64,000 nucleotides of DNA from Duganella sp. CF402 (GTDB lineage: Bacteria; Pseudomonadota; Gammaproteobacteria; Burkholderiales; Burkholderiaceae_D). The notes beneath the pieces are model-generated. The model saw nothing but the letters and a program-made list of their open reading frames with translations, was not told where the DNA came from and searched no databases. The number at the start of each line of letters is the position of its first letter. Positions within the stretch are counted from its first letter, which is position 1. The stretch lies in contig NZ_FOBG01000001.1 in the NCBI RefSeq assembly GCF_900109645.1, forward strand, positions 1,612,001-1,676,000, written 5' to 3'. Below, one piece after another: positions 29,675 through 40,449 of the stretch. The position numbers were made by a program, and so were the translations under genes.

Positions 29675-30438
29675 TGGAACAAAAATGGCCGCAGCAACTC
29701 TGGCTGGTCCGGCACGGGCAAAGCGCCGGCAACGTCGCCCGCGACGCGGCGGAAGCGGGTAAAAAGCTGCTGATCGACCTGGCGGAGCGCGATGTCGACG
29801 TGCCGCTATCGGAATTGGGACAGCGCCAGGCCCACGCAATGAGCGGCTGGTTCCAGGCGTTGCCGCCAGAGGCCCAGCCCAATGTAGTGCTGTATTCACC
29901 ATACATCCGGGCGCGCGCCACCGCCAACGTGGTGCTTGGCCACCTCGGCCGCGACCGCTTGCTGGCCGCAGCCACCGATGAACGGCTGCGCGAAAAGGAA
30001 TTCGGCATCCTCGACCGCCTGACGCCGCTGGGCATCCACGACAAGTATCCCGAGCTGGCCGAACAGCGCGCCCACGTCGGCAAATTCTACTTCCGTCCGC
30101 CTGGCGGCGAGAGCTGGTGCGACGTCATCCTGCGGCTGCGCAGCGTGATCGACACCATGACGCGCGAATACCACGGCGAGCGGGTGCTGATCGTTGCCCA
30201 TCAGGTGATCGTCAACTGCTTCCGCTACCTGCTGGAGCGGCTGGACGAGGACGCCATCCTGGCGATCGACCGCGCTGGGGACGTGCCCAACTGTGGTATC
30301 ACCGAGTACCGTTTCGATCCGGCGGCGGGCAAGCATGGCAAATTGGTGCTGGCGCAAGCCAACTTCGTCGCGCCGCTGGAGCAGACCGGCACCCCGGTCA
30401 CCCACCAAAAAGACCAGCCGGCGGCGCCCAAATCATGA
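29674..30438 (+). CDS. Histidine phosphatase family protein
   Basis: 254 residues. The phosphoglycerate-mutase-like fold begins with LVRHGQS, whose His14 is the phosphate-accepting residue. The second catalytic region is VLIVAHQVIVNCFRYLLE. The segment LREKEFGILDRLTPLG matches the conserved E(R)xxG region. The substrate is not evident; broad-specificity phosphatases are common in this family. It shares one base with the xth stop and overlaps nnrD by 4 bp. Confidence 0.85.
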   Translation: MEQKWPQQLWLVRHGQSAGNVARDAAEAGKKLLIDLAERDVDVPLSELGQRQAHAMSGWFQALPPEAQPNVVLYSPYIRARATANVVLGHLGRDRLLAAATDERLREKEFGILDRLTPLGIHDKYPELAEQRAHVGKFYFRPPGGESWCDVILRLRSVIDTMTREYHGERVLIVAHQVIVNCFRYLLERLDEDAILAIDRAGDVPNCGITEYRFDPAAGKHGKLVLAQANFVAPLEQTGTPVTHQKDQPAAPKS

Positions 30439-31322
30439 GCCACGACATCACAGCCCGCCTGTTGCGCGAGTGGCCGCTACCGGTCCCGCCGGCCGATGGC
30501 GACAAAAATGCGCGAGGTTACGTGGTAATTGTCGCCGGATCGCGGGAGATGCTCGGCGCCGTGCTGCTGGCGGCCACCGCTGCACTGCGCGCAGGCGCGG
30601 GGAAACTGGCGATCGCCACCGCCGCCAGTGTGGCGCCGCAGATCGGCATCGCCATCCCCGAGGCGCGCGTGATCGGCCTGCAGGAAACGGCGGACGGCGG
30701 CCTGGCAGCCGACCAGCGCCCCGACCTGCAAACCATGTGCCGTCAAGCCAGCGCCGTGCTGATCGGGCCCGGCATGCAGGACGAGAGCGCCTGCTGTCAC
30801 CTCGTGCGCACCCTGCTGCCCGATTGCAGCCACGCCCCGCTGATACTGGACGCCGCTGGCATGAGCATTGTCAGTGGGAATGCCGACTGCGGCGGCTTCC
30901 GCTTTGCCAGCCCGGTACTGCTGACACCACATGCCGGCGAACTCGCCGGCCTGAGCGGTGCCGACAAAGACGACATACAGGCCCAGCCGGAAGCCGCCGC
31001 CCGGCAGGCGGCGCAACGCTGGCAAGCCACGGTGGCGCTAAAAGGCGCGCTGACCGTGATTGCCAACGTCAACAACCAGGAATGGCGCCACGAAGGCGGC
31101 AACAGCGGGCTGGCAATATCGGGATCGGGAGACGTACTGGCCGGCATCATTACCGGCCTTGCGGCGCGCGGCGCGCCACTCGAGCAGGCCGCCGCATGGG
31201 GCGTGGCACTGCACGCGCTGGCAGGCGAACAGCTGGCCCTGAAACACGGCCCGCTCGGCTACCTGGCACGCGAGATCAGCAAGGAAATCCCCGCCCTCCT
31301 GCGTGCCGTCGCCAGCAATTAA
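30435..31322 (+). CDS. nnrD: ADP/ATP-dependent NAD(P)H-hydrate dehydratase
   Basis: 295 residues. It repairs hydrated NAD(P)H. This is the stand-alone dehydratase (YjeF C-terminal domain) without the NnrE epimerase domain fused to it in E. coli. Motifs: [21 protein letters not shown], the [12 protein letters not shown] segment and [14 protein letters not shown] near the C-terminus. I chose the ATG at 30435 because it overlaps the upstream stop as ATGA and begins at the conserved N-terminus; the frame is open further upstream but only inside the phosphatase gene. Confidence 0.9.
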   Translation: MSHDITARLLREWPLPVPPADGDKNARGYVVIVAGSREMLGAVLLAATAALRAGAGKLAIATAASVAPQIGIAIPEARVIGLQETADGGLAADQRPDLQTMCRQASAVLIGPGMQDESACCHLVRTLLPDCSHAPLILDAAGMSIVSGNADCGGFRFASPVLLTPHAGELAGLSGADKDDIQAQPEAAARQAAQRWQATVALKGALTVIANVNNQEWRHEGGNSGLAISGSGDVLAGIITGLAARGAPLEQAAAWGVALHALAGEQLALKHGPLGYLAREISKEIPALLRAVASN

Positions 31323-32986
31323 AGCTTGGCCGAGTGCTCGCGGGTGGCGTGGAATTGCAGTTTTGGCCAGCGTTCCTGCGTCAGGCGCAGGTTGACGCTC
31401 GAGGTGGCCAGGTAGGCCAGATTACCGGCCGCGTCGTAGGCGACGTTGTGCCCGAGCTGGTCTTCGAAATCGGCCAGGGCCTTCTTGTCGTCGCTCGATA
31501 CCCAGCGCGCGCTGCTGATGCTGGTGCTTTCAAACACCGCATCGACGCCGTACTCGTTCAGCAGGCGGCTAGCCACCACCTCGAACTGCAGCACGCCGAC
31601 CGCGCCCAGCACAAGTTCGCCGCCCTGCACCGGCTTGAACACCTGTACCGCGCCCTCTTCGCCCAGCTGCTGCAAACCTTTATGCAACTGCTTGATTTTC
31701 AACGGGTTGCGGATGCGCACCTGGCGGAAGAAGTCCGGCGCAAAGAATGGAATACCGGTAAAGGTCAGCATTTCCCCTTCGGAGAAGGAATCGCCGATTT
31801 GCATATTGCCGTGATTCGGCAAGCCGATGATATCGCCGGCGTACGCCTCTTCCACCTGTTCGCGGGTCGACGCCATGAACGTCACCACCGACGACACCTT
31901 CACCTCGCGTCCCAGACGCAGGTGTTTGACCTTCATGCCGCGCTCAAAACGGCCCGAGCAAACGCGCAGGAAGGCGATGCGGTCGCGGTGCGCCGGGTCC
32001 ATATTGGCCTGGATCTTGAACACGAAACCGGTGAACGGCTCTTCCTTCGGATCAACCGCACGCACGCTGGCGTCGCGTTCGCGCGGCGCCGGGGCCCAGT
32101 CGACCAGCGCCGACAGGATCTCGCGCACGCCGAAGTTGTTGATCGCCGAACCGAAGAACACCGGGGTCTGCACGCCGGCCAGGAATTCTTCCAGGTTGAA
32201 CGGGGTCGAAGCGCCAGCCACCAGTTCCACTTCCATGCGCAGCTGATCCATTTCCAGCGGGAACATTTCCTGCAGGCGCGGGTTGTCGATGCCTTCGATG
32301 ATCTCGAAGGCGCCGTCGGCACGCTCTTCACCAGCCTTGAACAGCATGATGGTGTCGTTCAGCAGGTGGTACACGCCGCGGAAGTTCTTGCCCATGCCGA
32401 TCGGCCAGGTCACCGGCGCGCACTGGATCTTCAGCACCGATTCCAGCTCGTCCAGCAATTCCAGCGGATCGCGGGTTTCGCGGTCCATCTTGTTCATGAA
32501 GGTGACGATCGGCGTATTCCGCATGCGGCACACGTCCAGCAGCTTGATGGTCTGCGCTTCCACGCCCTTGGCGGCGTCGATCACCATCAGCGCCGAGTCG
32601 ACGGCGGTCAGCACGCGGTAGGTATCTTCCGAGAAGTCCTGGTGGCCCGGGGTGTCCAGCAGGTTGACCACGTGGTCGCGGAATTCGAACTGCATCACCG
32701 AGGACGCCACCGAAATACCGCGCTGCTTCTCGATCTCCATCCAGTCCGAGGTCGCATGGCGGCCCGATTTACGGGCTTTCACCGTACCGGCCATCTGGAT
32801 CGCGCCCGAGAACAGCAGCAGTTTCTCGGTCAGCGTGGTTTTACCCGCATCCGGGTGGGAGATGATGCCGAAAGTACGGCGGCGCTGCACTTCGCGCGCG
32901 ATCAGGGCCGGCGTTTTGGCGCTGGCCGCTGACGACGCGTCGTCGTCGTTATTTTCGGGGATAGTGTTTTCGGTGTCGGTGACCAT
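31319..32986 (-). CDS. prfC: Peptide chain release factor 3
   Basis: 555 residues with an N-terminal acidic extension of about 35 residues not seen in E. coli RF3. This GTPase removes RF1/RF2 from the ribosome after termination. G motifs: [17 protein letters not shown] and NKMD. The C-terminal half contains [14 protein letters not shown], typical of RF3. It converges on nnrD with a 4-bp overlap. A TATAAT at 33022-33027 lies 36 bp upstream and could be its -10 box. Confidence 0.95.
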   Translation of the reverse strand: MVTDTENTIPENNDDDASSAASAKTPALIAREVQRRRTFGIISHPDAGKTTLTEKLLLFSGAIQMAGTVKARKSGRHATSDWMEIEKQRGISVASSVMQFEFRDHVVNLLDTPGHQDFSEDTYRVLTAVDSALMVIDAAKGVEAQTIKLLDVCRMRNTPIVTFMNKMDRETRDPLELLDELESVLKIQCAPVTWPIGMGKNFRGVYHLLNDTIMLFKAGEERADGAFEIIEGIDNPRLQEMFPLEMDQLRMEVELVAGASTPFNLEEFLAGVQTPVFFGSAINNFGVREILSALVDWAPAPRERDASVRAVDPKEEPFTGFVFKIQANMDPAHRDRIAFLRVCSGRFERGMKVKHLRLGREVKVSSVVTFMASTREQVEEAYAGDIIGLPNHGNMQIGDSFSEGEMLTFTGIPFFAPDFFRQVRIRNPLKIKQLHKGLQQLGEEGAVQVFKPVQGGELVLGAVGVLQFEVVASRLLNEYGVDAVFESTSISSARWVSSDDKKALADFEDQLGHNVAYDAAGNLAYLATSSVNLRLTQERWPKLQFHATREHSAKL

Positions 32987-33031
32987 GTGTCGAGGATCTG
33001 TAGCGGTTCTGCAAACCCTCGATTATACCCG

Positions 33032-36000
33032 CTATTCCCCTTTAATACGACGCCATCCGACCCGGTGCGCCTCGGCCGTGTCCAGCTCCTTGGTGCGGCT
33101 GGTGGCGTTGCTGCCGTCGGCGAAGGTGGTAATCAGCTTCAGCTGCCCGCTCGGCAGGCGCACGATGATGAAACCGACCGCCGCCGAGGTGTTGGACAGC
33201 GTGGCGCCGGCCGGGTCGCCATTCACGCCCTGCCCGGTGCACACGTCCACCTGGTACAGATTGCTGGTGCCGCCCACCGAGCAGGCCGACGACGACGACG
33301 GCACGTTGGTGACCACGTTCACCACCCCGCTGACAATCTGCGGATCCAGGTTCATGCGCTCGCCCGCGTTCAGGTTCCAGTTGAAGTACCAGCCATTCTT
33401 GACCGACAGGTCGACCGGATTGTTGGTGACCGCATAGGTCACCGAGTTGCTGGTCGAGCCCGAAACGCTCAGGGTTTGCTGCACCAGGCTGGAGGTCGGA
33501 ATGGTCCCCAGCGCGGTGCCGCTGTCCTTCAGCGCGAACAGCGTCTGCACGTCGGTGTTGGTGGTGTCGGGCACGTCCAGCAAACGGCCGGTGCCGAACA
33601 GCACCACGCGGGTGGCGACCGTCTTGGTGGTGCTCAAGCCGCTGGCGTCGGTGGTGGTGGTCGGCACGCCGCACAGCGTCACATCGGGGCGCGTGGTGAT
33701 CGGCTTGGTGGTGCCGGCGTCGCCCATCTTCACCACCGAAACCGCGTCGGTGGTGGCGGTCAGGTCGAAGCGCCACATCTGGCCCTGGTTGTCGCCGCCG
33801 TAGATGTAGGTCACCTTGGCGTCGGCCAGCGGGTCGCTGCTGATGGCGGTGATCTTGGCCAGGCCGGACGGCGTGGTGGTGTTGCCGGAGCCGGTGCTGG
33901 CAGTCTTCAGCACCCTGCCGGTGGCGGCGTCGATGATGAACAGCATGCCCACGCCGCTGCCGGTAGCGACGCCGTCGGTGCCGGGAATATTGTTGTAGCC
34001 GGAGGTCAGGAACACTACCCACTTGTCCTGCCAGATGCCGAACTGCGGATTGCCGAAGCTCAGTCCCAGCTCGCCCAGCTCGGGCACGCGGTTCTGCGGG
34101 CACACCGCCGCGTCGGCGCAGATTTCCCACATCACCTTGGGCGCATCGGGGTTCGACACGTCCAGCGCGTAGTAGCCACGGCCGCCGGCATTGAGACCGC
34201 CGACCAGCATGGTGGTCCAGGCGCCGTTGATCTTTACGTCCGCCACTTCCGGCGAGCCGTCGGCGGTGAACTGGTGGTTGGTGCCGTAGGTGGTGCTGGC
34301 CAGCGCCGCCAGCTTGCTCATCACGATGCGCGGCACATAGGCCCAGCGCTCGTTGCCGGTGGCGCCGTCGAAGGCGTGCAGCATGCCGTCGTTGGCCGCC
34401 ACGAACACCGTGCCGGGGCGACTGGCCTTGGCGTTCTTGTAGTCGGTGTAGGCGCTGTCCGGATAGTTGTTATGCGGCTCGCGCAGATAGGCCGGCTTGG
34501 ACGAGGCGATGTCGCCGATCACGATCGGCACCGTGGCGCCGGCCGCGTCGGTGGCGGTGCTGTAGGCGCGGAACAGGTTGTCGTCGGCGTAGTCCTGCAC
34601 CCCGCGCAGCCAGTTGACCATATTCGTGCCGCTGTTGACGATGGCCTTGTCGGACGCCGACAGCAGCGTGCACTGCGCCAGGATGCTGCACTTGTTGGCG
34701 AACCAGCCCTGGGTGGCGGTATCCATATTGGTGAAGGTGAAGTCGACCGGGTCGGTGTTGGGCGACTGGTTGGCCTGCATCATCTTGATCTTGCGGGTGG
34801 CGATAGCCTTGCCGACCGTGGTGCTGGTGCTCCAGGTTGGCGTCTTGATCACATCGCCGGTGGTGGTGTCGATCTTGCGGTCGGTCAGTTCGCCGTACCA
34901 GCGCACCGTGGTGAAGGTGGCCGAGAAGATATCGTTGTCGGTCAGCGTGATGTTCGGCGTCGAAGTGGCCGCCGCTGCCGCCGCGCCGGTGCGCACCTGC
35001 ATGTTCGACAGCGCTTCGCGCAGGCCGGCCACCACGTCCTTCGGATCCTGGGCGCTGAAGTATTTGCCGTGACCATTGATGGCCGCATGCCACAAGTCGT
35101 CGACGCGCTCCTGCACCGTGCTGGCGGTGTTGGTGGTGTCCGGGTCCGGCCACACATAGGCGCCGCCGCCGTTCCACGGGCAGCCGGTCGGCGCCTGCGT
35201 GATCAGGTTGTAGAAATCGCCGCCGGGCTTGGGCGCGGTGTCGTAGTTGGCTTCATACGTCATCACGCCGTCCACGCCCAGGCCCAGCGTGTAGGTATTC
35301 ATGTGCAAATGGGTGTTCTCGCCGTTGGCGGCGGGCACCGAGCCGGGCTTGGTCATGTCCGGCTCCAGCGCCGGCCGCAGCGACACCGTGCTGGTGCTGG
35401 AACCACCGTTGTACCAGTGCAGCGCGACGTCGGCGATCGACGGCTGGGTTTGCGCACGCGCGTCCACGCAGCCGGAGGAAATGCTGCAGAAGCGCGCCGC
35501 GCTTTCCGTGTTGTCGTTGTTGACCACATTGGCGGTCGAGCTGCCGTTCCAGTAGCCGTCGGTGGTCAGGATCATGAAGTTCGGCTGGCACGGGTACTGC
35601 ACCACCTCCTGCCCGGCCGCGTAGTTGTACGGCGTCAGGTTGGCGAACATGCGGCCGACGTTGTCCATCGCGGTGCGGATCGGGGTCGAGCCCGAGGTGG
35701 TGGTGTTGTACAGCGTGGTGTACCAGGTCGAGCGCGCGCTGCCGGTGAAGTCGGCCGGTTTCAAGTCGATCGCGCTGCCGGCGCCGGCGTTGGACAGCTT
35801 GACATAGCCCACCTTGTAGTTGGCGGTAATCGGCGAGAAGGCGATGCCCACCGAGGTCTTCATCATTTGCAGGCGGCTCTTGTAGTACACATACCAGTTG
35901 GCGAAGTTGGTCATTTCCTCCGCGTAGCTGCAAGTGGCGCCGGCGCAGTCAATGCGGTCGGCCGATTTCGGGTAGGTCTGGCCGCTGACGATGTTCACCC

Positions 36001-37594
36001 GCACAAACGGATTCGGCGCGCCGGAACCGGCCGACAAGGCGGCCGTGGTGGTCGGGATGGTATCCATCGCCGCCGCCGCCGTGGTGCTGACCAGGGTGCC
36101 GGCGTTGCTGACGGCGCCGATAGTCAGCGCGCCGGTGTTGGCGCTCGAGCCGCTGTCGACCACGCACACGCTGTTGCTCGGCAAAGCGTTGACGCAGGCG
36201 GCGTTGTTGCCGGCATAGGCCTTGTAGGTGCCGCTGGTGCCGATTTTGGCGATGAACAAGGCCGCCACCTGGGCCGCCGTCTGGGTGCGCCCGATCGCCA
36301 TGCTGGCGAACAGACTGGTGGCGTTGTAGCTGGTGGCGCCCATCGCCGGGGTGCCGGCGTTGGCGGTGGTGCCGCTGAAGGTGACATAGGCAGGCGCCAC
36401 GCGCACCGAGTTGGCGGTGACGGTAAAGCCCCAGCCGGCGCGCGAGTTGTCGGTCACGGTCACGCAGTTGCTCAGGTTCTTGGCGCCGGTGCAGGTGACC
36501 GGCACCACCGCCACCACGTTTTCCGCCGACAGCGTGATGCCGAACACGCTGCAGGCCGGCACGCTCGGCTGGCCGGTCGGCGTTTTCACGCAGGCATAGT
36601 ACTGGTTGGTAGTGCTGCGCGCGATGATGTTGGCCGCCACCGTGCTGGCCATCGTCTGCTGCTTGAGGGCGGTGTTGGTGCCGGTGCTGGCGCTCATGGT
36701 GCCGCTGGTGATGTTGACGCTGCCGCCCGATTCGGCAATCGCGATATTGGTGATGTTGAGCGAGGTGGCGGTCGACGAGGCGCCGATGGCGATGGTGCCG
36801 TACGAGGCAATCGCGCCGGCCGGCGCCGAGTAGCTCGGGTAAATGAAGGCCCCGACGCGCTTGCCCTGGCAGGCGGTCAACAGCTTGTCGCTGCACCAGC
36901 GCACCTTGACCGGCACCGGATAGCCGGCCGGCGCGGTCGCGCCGATCGAGGTCGACTTGCAGGTCTTCATGGTGTCGTCGGTGCAGTACTGGCCGACGCC
37001 GATGGTGTAGTAGTACGGCCCGGTGGTGATGTCGATCGGCGACTTGTAGGTGGCGTCCGGGTAGCTGTAGGTCGAGGTGTTGAACTGGCACACGCCGCTG
37101 CTGCTGGTGGTGCACCACTTCAGGTCCGGGAAGCCGCTCACCAGGTTGATATTGGCGCTGCCGGTGCTGCCGAACAGGTCGGCCTTGCGCGCGCCGAAGC
37201 CGTCGTTGCTGACCACGGTCCAGTTGCTGGTGTTGGCGGCGGTCTGCTCGGGATAGTAGGTGCCGTCCGACTTGATCGGCACCTGGTAGTGGATGGCCGG
37301 GTTGTAGTACTGCTTGTTGAAGTCCGGGCTCATGAACGGCGGATGGCCGACGTTGCAGGCCATGATGCCGGCCGCCAGCGAGACGTTGCTGCGGCACAGG
37401 TTGTCGTTGACATAGTCCGGCGTGTAGGTCTGGTCCATCGAGCCGGAGTTATCGAACAGCAGCATCAGGTTGGGCTTGACGGTGCCGGTGCCGGTGATGT
37501 TCAGCAGCGGCACTTGCGCGATCTGGGTCGGCGCGGCAACGGCAGCGACAGGCATGGCGATCAACAACGCCAGCAGGGAAAGTAGCTTCTTCAT
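33032..37594 (-). CDS. pilY1: Type IV pilus tip-associated protein PilY1
   Basis: 1520 residues. A signal peptide (1-20) is followed by a von Willebrand A-like N-terminal part with a MIDAS-type DxSxS (D48, S50, S52). A long variable Thr/Ser-rich middle follows. The C-terminal PilY1 beta-propeller is recognised by FVAANDGMLHAFDG and neighbouring WAYVPR. PilY1 proteins sit at the pilus tip with minor pilins and act in adhesion, retraction control and surface sensing. I did not see the classical DxDxNxDxxxD calcium loop, but blade boundaries were not aligned. It is the last gene of the minor-pilin operon; TGAGGA precedes the ATG. Confidence 0.93.
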   Translation of the reverse strand: MKKLLSLLALLIAMPVAAVAAPTQIAQVPLLNITGTGTVKPNLMLLFDNSGSMDQTYTPDYVNDNLCRSNVSLAAGIMACNVGHPPFMSPDFNKQYYNPAIHYQVPIKSDGTYYPEQTAANTSNWTVVSNDGFGARKADLFGSTGSANINLVSGFPDLKWCTTSSSGVCQFNTSTYSYPDATYKSPIDITTGPYYYTIGVGQYCTDDTMKTCKSTSIGATAPAGYPVPVKVRWCSDKLLTACQGKRVGAFIYPSYSAPAGAIASYGTIAIGASSTATSLNITNIAIAESGGSVNITSGTMSASTGTNTALKQQTMASTVAANIIARSTTNQYYACVKTPTGQPSVPACSVFGITLSAENVVAVVPVTCTGAKNLSNCVTVTDNSRAGWGFTVTANSVRVAPAYVTFSGTTANAGTPAMGATSYNATSLFASMAIGRTQTAAQVAALFIAKIGTSGTYKAYAGNNAACVNALPSNSVCVVDSGSSANTGALTIGAVSNAGTLVSTTAAAAMDTIPTTTAALSAGSGAPNPFVRVNIVSGQTYPKSADRIDCAGATCSYAEEMTNFANWYVYYKSRLQMMKTSVGIAFSPITANYKVGYVKLSNAGAGSAIDLKPADFTGSARSTWYTTLYNTTTSGSTPIRTAMDNVGRMFANLTPYNYAAGQEVVQYPCQPNFMILTTDGYWNGSSTANVVNNDNTESAARFCSISSGCVDARAQTQPSIADVALHWYNGGSSTSTVSLRPALEPDMTKPGSVPAANGENTHLHMNTYTLGLGVDGVMTYEANYDTAPKPGGDFYNLITQAPTGCPWNGGGAYVWPDPDTTNTASTVQERVDDLWHAAINGHGKYFSAQDPKDVVAGLREALSNMQVRTGAAAAAATSTPNITLTDNDIFSATFTTVRWYGELTDRKIDTTTGDVIKTPTWSTSTTVGKAIATRKIKMMQANQSPNTDPVDFTFTNMDTATQGWFANKCSILAQCTLLSASDKAIVNSGTNMVNWLRGVQDYADDNLFRAYSTATDAAGATVPIVIGDIASSKPAYLREPHNNYPDSAYTDYKNAKASRPGTVFVAANDGMLHAFDGATGNERWAYVPRIVMSKLAALASTTYGTNHQFTADGSPEVADVKINGAWTTMLVGGLNAGGRGYYALDVSNPDAPKVMWEICADAAVCPQNRVPELGELGLSFGNPQFGIWQDKWVVFLTSGYNNIPGTDGVATGSGVGMLFIIDAATGRVLKTASTGSGNTTTPSGLAKITAISSDPLADAKVTYIYGGDNQGQMWRFDLTATTDAVSVVKMGDAGTTKPITTRPDVTLCGVPTTTTDASGLSTTKTVATRVVLFGTGRLLDVPDTTNTDVQTLFALKDSGTALGTIPTSSLVQQTLSVSGSTSNSVTYAVTNNPVDLSVKNGWYFNWNLNAGERMNLDPQIVSGVVNVVTNVPSSSSACSVGGTSNLYQVDVCTGQGVNGDPAGATLSNTSAAVGFIIVRLPSGQLKLITTFADGSNATSRTKELDTAEAHRVGWRRIKGE

Positions 37595-37603
37595 GATGAT
37601 TCC

Positions 37604-38191
37604 TCAAGGGCCTTTCATGATGACGGCCTGCGTCACCACATTGCCGCCGCGCGGGCCGAACACGCGCGCCGTCACCACGTAGTGGATCTGGGCCGCGACG
37701 GCCAGGTTGGAAGCGTCGATCTTCAGCGTTTCGCCCAGTGCGCGCGGGCCGGTGTCGCCGTAGCGCGGCGCAGTGGTCTGGCAGCGGTTGGCCTGGTCGT
37801 CGTAGGGCAGCGGCAAGTTGCACATGCGATGAATCACGTACTGCACCTGGTTGCCGTCCGTGTCGACCGGCATGGTGATCGCGCCGAGCCAGAAGTTGGG
37901 ATTGCTGACGGTCCAGGTCGGCGGCAGGGTCGCCACATAGCCGGCTGCCGCCTGGTTGGTCAGCAGCAGGTTTTTGTTGGGCACCGTGCGCAGATAGGTG
38001 AAGCCGGCGTGCAGGCCGGCGTCGGCCGCCTTGGTCAGCGCCGCTTCATACGCCAGGTTGGCCGTGGTCAGCGCGCTCGAGGTGCTGGACTTGAGCAGGT
38101 AGATGCTGCTGACCATCATCACCGCCAGCATGATGAGCATGATCGGCAGCGATATGCCGCGCTGGAAACGCTGGGAGCTGAGCTGTCTCAT
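37604..38191 (-). CDS. pilX: Minor pilin PilX-like
   Basis: 195 residues. The basic leader ends at residue 12 (RG) followed by ISLPIMLIML, a type IV prepilin-like start but without the Glu at position +5 of the mature protein. The hydrophobic N-terminal helix (about 13-34) and a Cys pair in the C-terminal region fit PilX-type minor pilins. It overlaps pilW by 4 bp, and its stop overlaps the ribosome binding site of pilY1. Confidence 0.8.
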   Translation of the reverse strand: MRQLSSQRFQRGISLPIMLIMLAVMMVSSIYLLKSSTSSALTTANLAYEAALTKAADAGLHAGFTYLRTVPNKNLLLTNQAAAGYVATLPPTWTVSNPNFWLGAITMPVDTDGNQVQYVIHRMCNLPLPYDDQANRCQTTAPRYGDTGPRALGETLKIDASNLAVAAQIHYVVTARVFGPRGGNVVTQAVIMKGP

Positions 38192-39399
38192 GGCCGGAAC
38201 TGGGAGTTAAGGATGGGCACAATGGTCTCGAACACGCGGTAGCGATAGCACTTCCAGCTGACCGGGTCGCCGGCCACGGCCAGATTGACCGTCATCGGCA
38301 CCGCCGCCACGCCCAACGGCACGGCATTGCCGAACACGGTGAACGGGCCGGTGGTGGCGCTGCACTGGCCGCTCCGGTCCGGCTTCTCGATGGTCTTGCT
38401 GCGCGCCACCACCGCGATGCGCACCGCCGAAATGCGCTGGTAGTCGCCGGGGCCGCCGTTGACGCCGTCGCTGTCGGCGTCGATCATGGTCGGGCTCCAC
38501 ACCGTGGTCTGCATGCCGGTGGAAGTGACCACCGCCTGGGTGCCGTTGCCGGCCGGGTTGGGATCGTAGTTCGGCAGCACGCGGTTGTCGAAGCCGTATT
38601 GCGCCTTGATCGACACGATGTTGTCGGCCACCGAGGCGCCGTTCTGCTCAGAGCCGGCCAGGTCAGTGGCACGCAACATCAGCACGCCGTTCCGCACCGA
38701 CCAGGTATGGAAGTGCAACAAGTCCGGCCGGCCCAGGTTGTAGACAAAGGTCACGCTGGTGACGTAGGACTGCACCATGCTGGCCGCCGGGTTGTAGCGG
38801 TAGGCCGTGCCGCTTCCCAGCAGCAGGTCGGCGGGGCGTCCGCCGGCGATATTGAAGCCGGCGGTCTGCACGATGGTGCACGGCCGGTCCATCGCCTGCG
38901 CCGCCACCACCAGCACGTCGCCGCTGTTGTAGCCGTAGGCCTGGGTCTGCGGCCCCGTCAGGAAATTCTGGCCGCCGTAGTTGGCCATCATCTTGAGCGA
39001 GCCGACGCCGGCATTCGAATTGCCGCTGTTGAACGAGATCACATCGGGCGCGCTGCCGTTGGACTGGATCACCACGGCGGCCAGCGGCGTGATGTCGACG
39101 CCGCCGCGCTTGGCGCCCAGCAGCTGGTAGCCGCGCTGGTCGCTGAAGGTGGTGTCGCAGCCGGCCACGGTGCGGTCGTTCAGGCCCCAGCCGGCAGTGC
39201 CGGCGTCGCTGCTGAGCGAGAACATGGCCAGCATGCCGTTCTGCATCGAGTCGGAACCGCCGACGGCGGCATCCTTGTTGGCCTCGCCGCTGATCACCAG
39301 CCGCGTGGCGAACAGCAGCGCCAGCAGGCCGATCACCACGCTGACCATCAGCTCCACCAGCGAGAAGCCGCCCGTGCGGCGTTGGATAGGCGTATTCAT
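38188..39399 (-). CDS. pilW: Minor pilin PilW
   Basis: 403 residues. Prepilin peptidase site: a basic leader ending GG before FSLVELMVSVVIGLLALLF, with Glu at +5 of the mature form. A large C-terminal domain follows. I chose the ATG at 39397-39399 because the prepilin leader starts there and it lies one base after the pilV stop; the longer open frame upstream runs through pilV in another phase. PilW primes pilus assembly with the other minor pilins. Confidence 0.88.
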   Translation of the reverse strand: MNTPIQRRTGGFSLVELMVSVVIGLLALLFATRLVISGEANKDAAVGGSDSMQNGMLAMFSLSSDAGTAGWGLNDRTVAGCDTTFSDQRGYQLLGAKRGGVDITPLAAVVIQSNGSAPDVISFNSGNSNAGVGSLKMMANYGGQNFLTGPQTQAYGYNSGDVLVVAAQAMDRPCTIVQTAGFNIAGGRPADLLLGSGTAYRYNPAASMVQSYVTSVTFVYNLGRPDLLHFHTWSVRNGVLMLRATDLAGSEQNGASVADNIVSIKAQYGFDNRVLPNYDPNPAGNGTQAVVTSTGMQTTVWSPTMIDADSDGVNGGPGDYQRISAVRIAVVARSKTIEKPDRSGQCSATTGPFTVFGNAVPLGVAAVPMTVNLAVAGDPVSWKCYRYRVFETIVPILNSQFRP

Positions 39400-39400
39400 G

Positions 39401-39826
39401 TCAGCGCGCGATATAGGAAATGACACGGTGGCGGTTGGTCTCGCTCTTGGCCTTGCGTTGCCAGCGGATCGAAATGTCGACCATATAGCGGTTCTGCGCC
39501 GCCTGGTCCTGCACCTGCACGAACAGGATGGCGCCCGGAATATTCTGGCGCGTTTCGAGGGCCCAGGCCGCCAGGTTGGTGTTCGGCGTGCCGGTCTCGG
39601 CCAGGTTGTACTGCGCGATATTCGGCACGTCGGCATTGATAATGCCGATCAGCTTTTCGGCCGCCAGCGTGGCTTCGGCGCGGGCGCCGGCGTCCGACAA
39701 GGCCGAATAGGCGCGCGCCTGCAAGCCCACCGTGCCCAGCAGGCCAATGCCGAGTATGACGATGGCCACCATTGCTTCCAGCAGCGCGATACCGCCCTGG
39801 CGGCGGCGGGATGGGATGGTTTTCAT
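39401..39826 (-). CDS. pilV: Minor pilin PilV
   Basis: 141 residues. The prepilin leader ends RRRQGG, followed by IALLEAMVAIVILGIGLLG with Glu at +5; the first mature residue is Ile rather than the usual Phe. I chose the ATG at 39824-39826, which overlaps the fimT stop as ATGA. The order fimT-pilV-pilW-pilX-pilY1 matches known minor-pilin operons. Confidence 0.88.
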   Translation of the reverse strand: MKTIPSRRRQGGIALLEAMVAIVILGIGLLGTVGLQARAYSALSDAGARAEATLAAEKLIGIINADVPNIAQYNLAETGTPNTNLAAWALETRQNIPGAILFVQVQDQAAQNRYMVDISIRWQRKAKSETNRHRVISYIAR

Positions 39827-40449
39827 GGCGGACAGGCCCGGTTGTCGCCGGTGGCCAGCGTCGGATCGCACTTGGTCGCCATGCCGGCCAGCGTGATGGC
39901 CAGCGCCACCACCGGCACTTCATGCGCATACTTGCTGCCCGGGTCCAGGCGCAGCTGGGTCAGGCGATCGGCGAAGGTGGTATCGACCCAGCCGGTAGCG
40001 GTGTAGACCACCTGCGAGGCGCCCGCCGGCAGCGTGGTCGGCGCCAGCACCTCGGATGACGGCAGCGAATCGGCCGAGCGGAACACCGATTTGAAGCCGG
40101 CCGCGCCCTGCGGATCGTTGGCCGACGCGGTGGTGGTGGTCGACCACGCAGCGTCATCCGGCGCGCACGCGTTGTTGGTGCCGACGAAGCAGATGTCGAC
40201 CTGCCAGTCCATCTGGCCGGTGCTGGTGTTGGGCGTGAGCGAAATGCGGCTGAACGAATTGTGCGACACCGCCTGGCGGCGCGCCAGGCTGAAGCCATCG
40301 GCATAGAACTCGCTGGCGCCGCGCGCGCGGTTGGTCAGCAGCCAGTTGCTGGCGTTGGGGATGCCGATGGCGAGCATGATGCCGAACACGGTGATGGTCA
40401 CCATCAGTTCGATCAGCGTGAAGCCGCCGCGCCTGGTCAGTTGGAACAT
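39823..40449 (-). CDS. fimT: Minor pilin of the FimT/GspH family
   Basis: 208 residues. The leader ends RRGG before FTLIELMVTITVFGIMLAIGIPN, a textbook type III signal sequence. The GspH/FimT domain follows (NRARGASEFYADGFSLARRQAVSHN). I chose the ATG at 40447-40449 to match the prepilin leader; it lies inside the pilE gene end, a 13-bp overlap. Some FimT proteins bind DNA during uptake in natural transformation, so a competence role is possible. Confidence 0.88.
   Translation of the reverse strand: MFQLTRRGGFTLIELMVTITVFGIMLAIGIPNASNWLLTNRARGASEFYADGFSLARRQAVSHNSFSRISLTPNTSTGQMDWQVDICFVGTNNACAPDDAAWSTTTTASANDPQGAAGFKSVFRSADSLPSSEVLAPTTLPAGASQVVYTATGWVDTTFADRLTQLRLDPGSKYAHEVPVVALAITLAGMATKCDPTLATGDNRACPP

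Noticed and set aside
32987..37585. 1532-codon open frame on the plus strand
   Set aside because: It is the complement of pilY1, a low-complexity Gly/Arg/Val/His product without family features.
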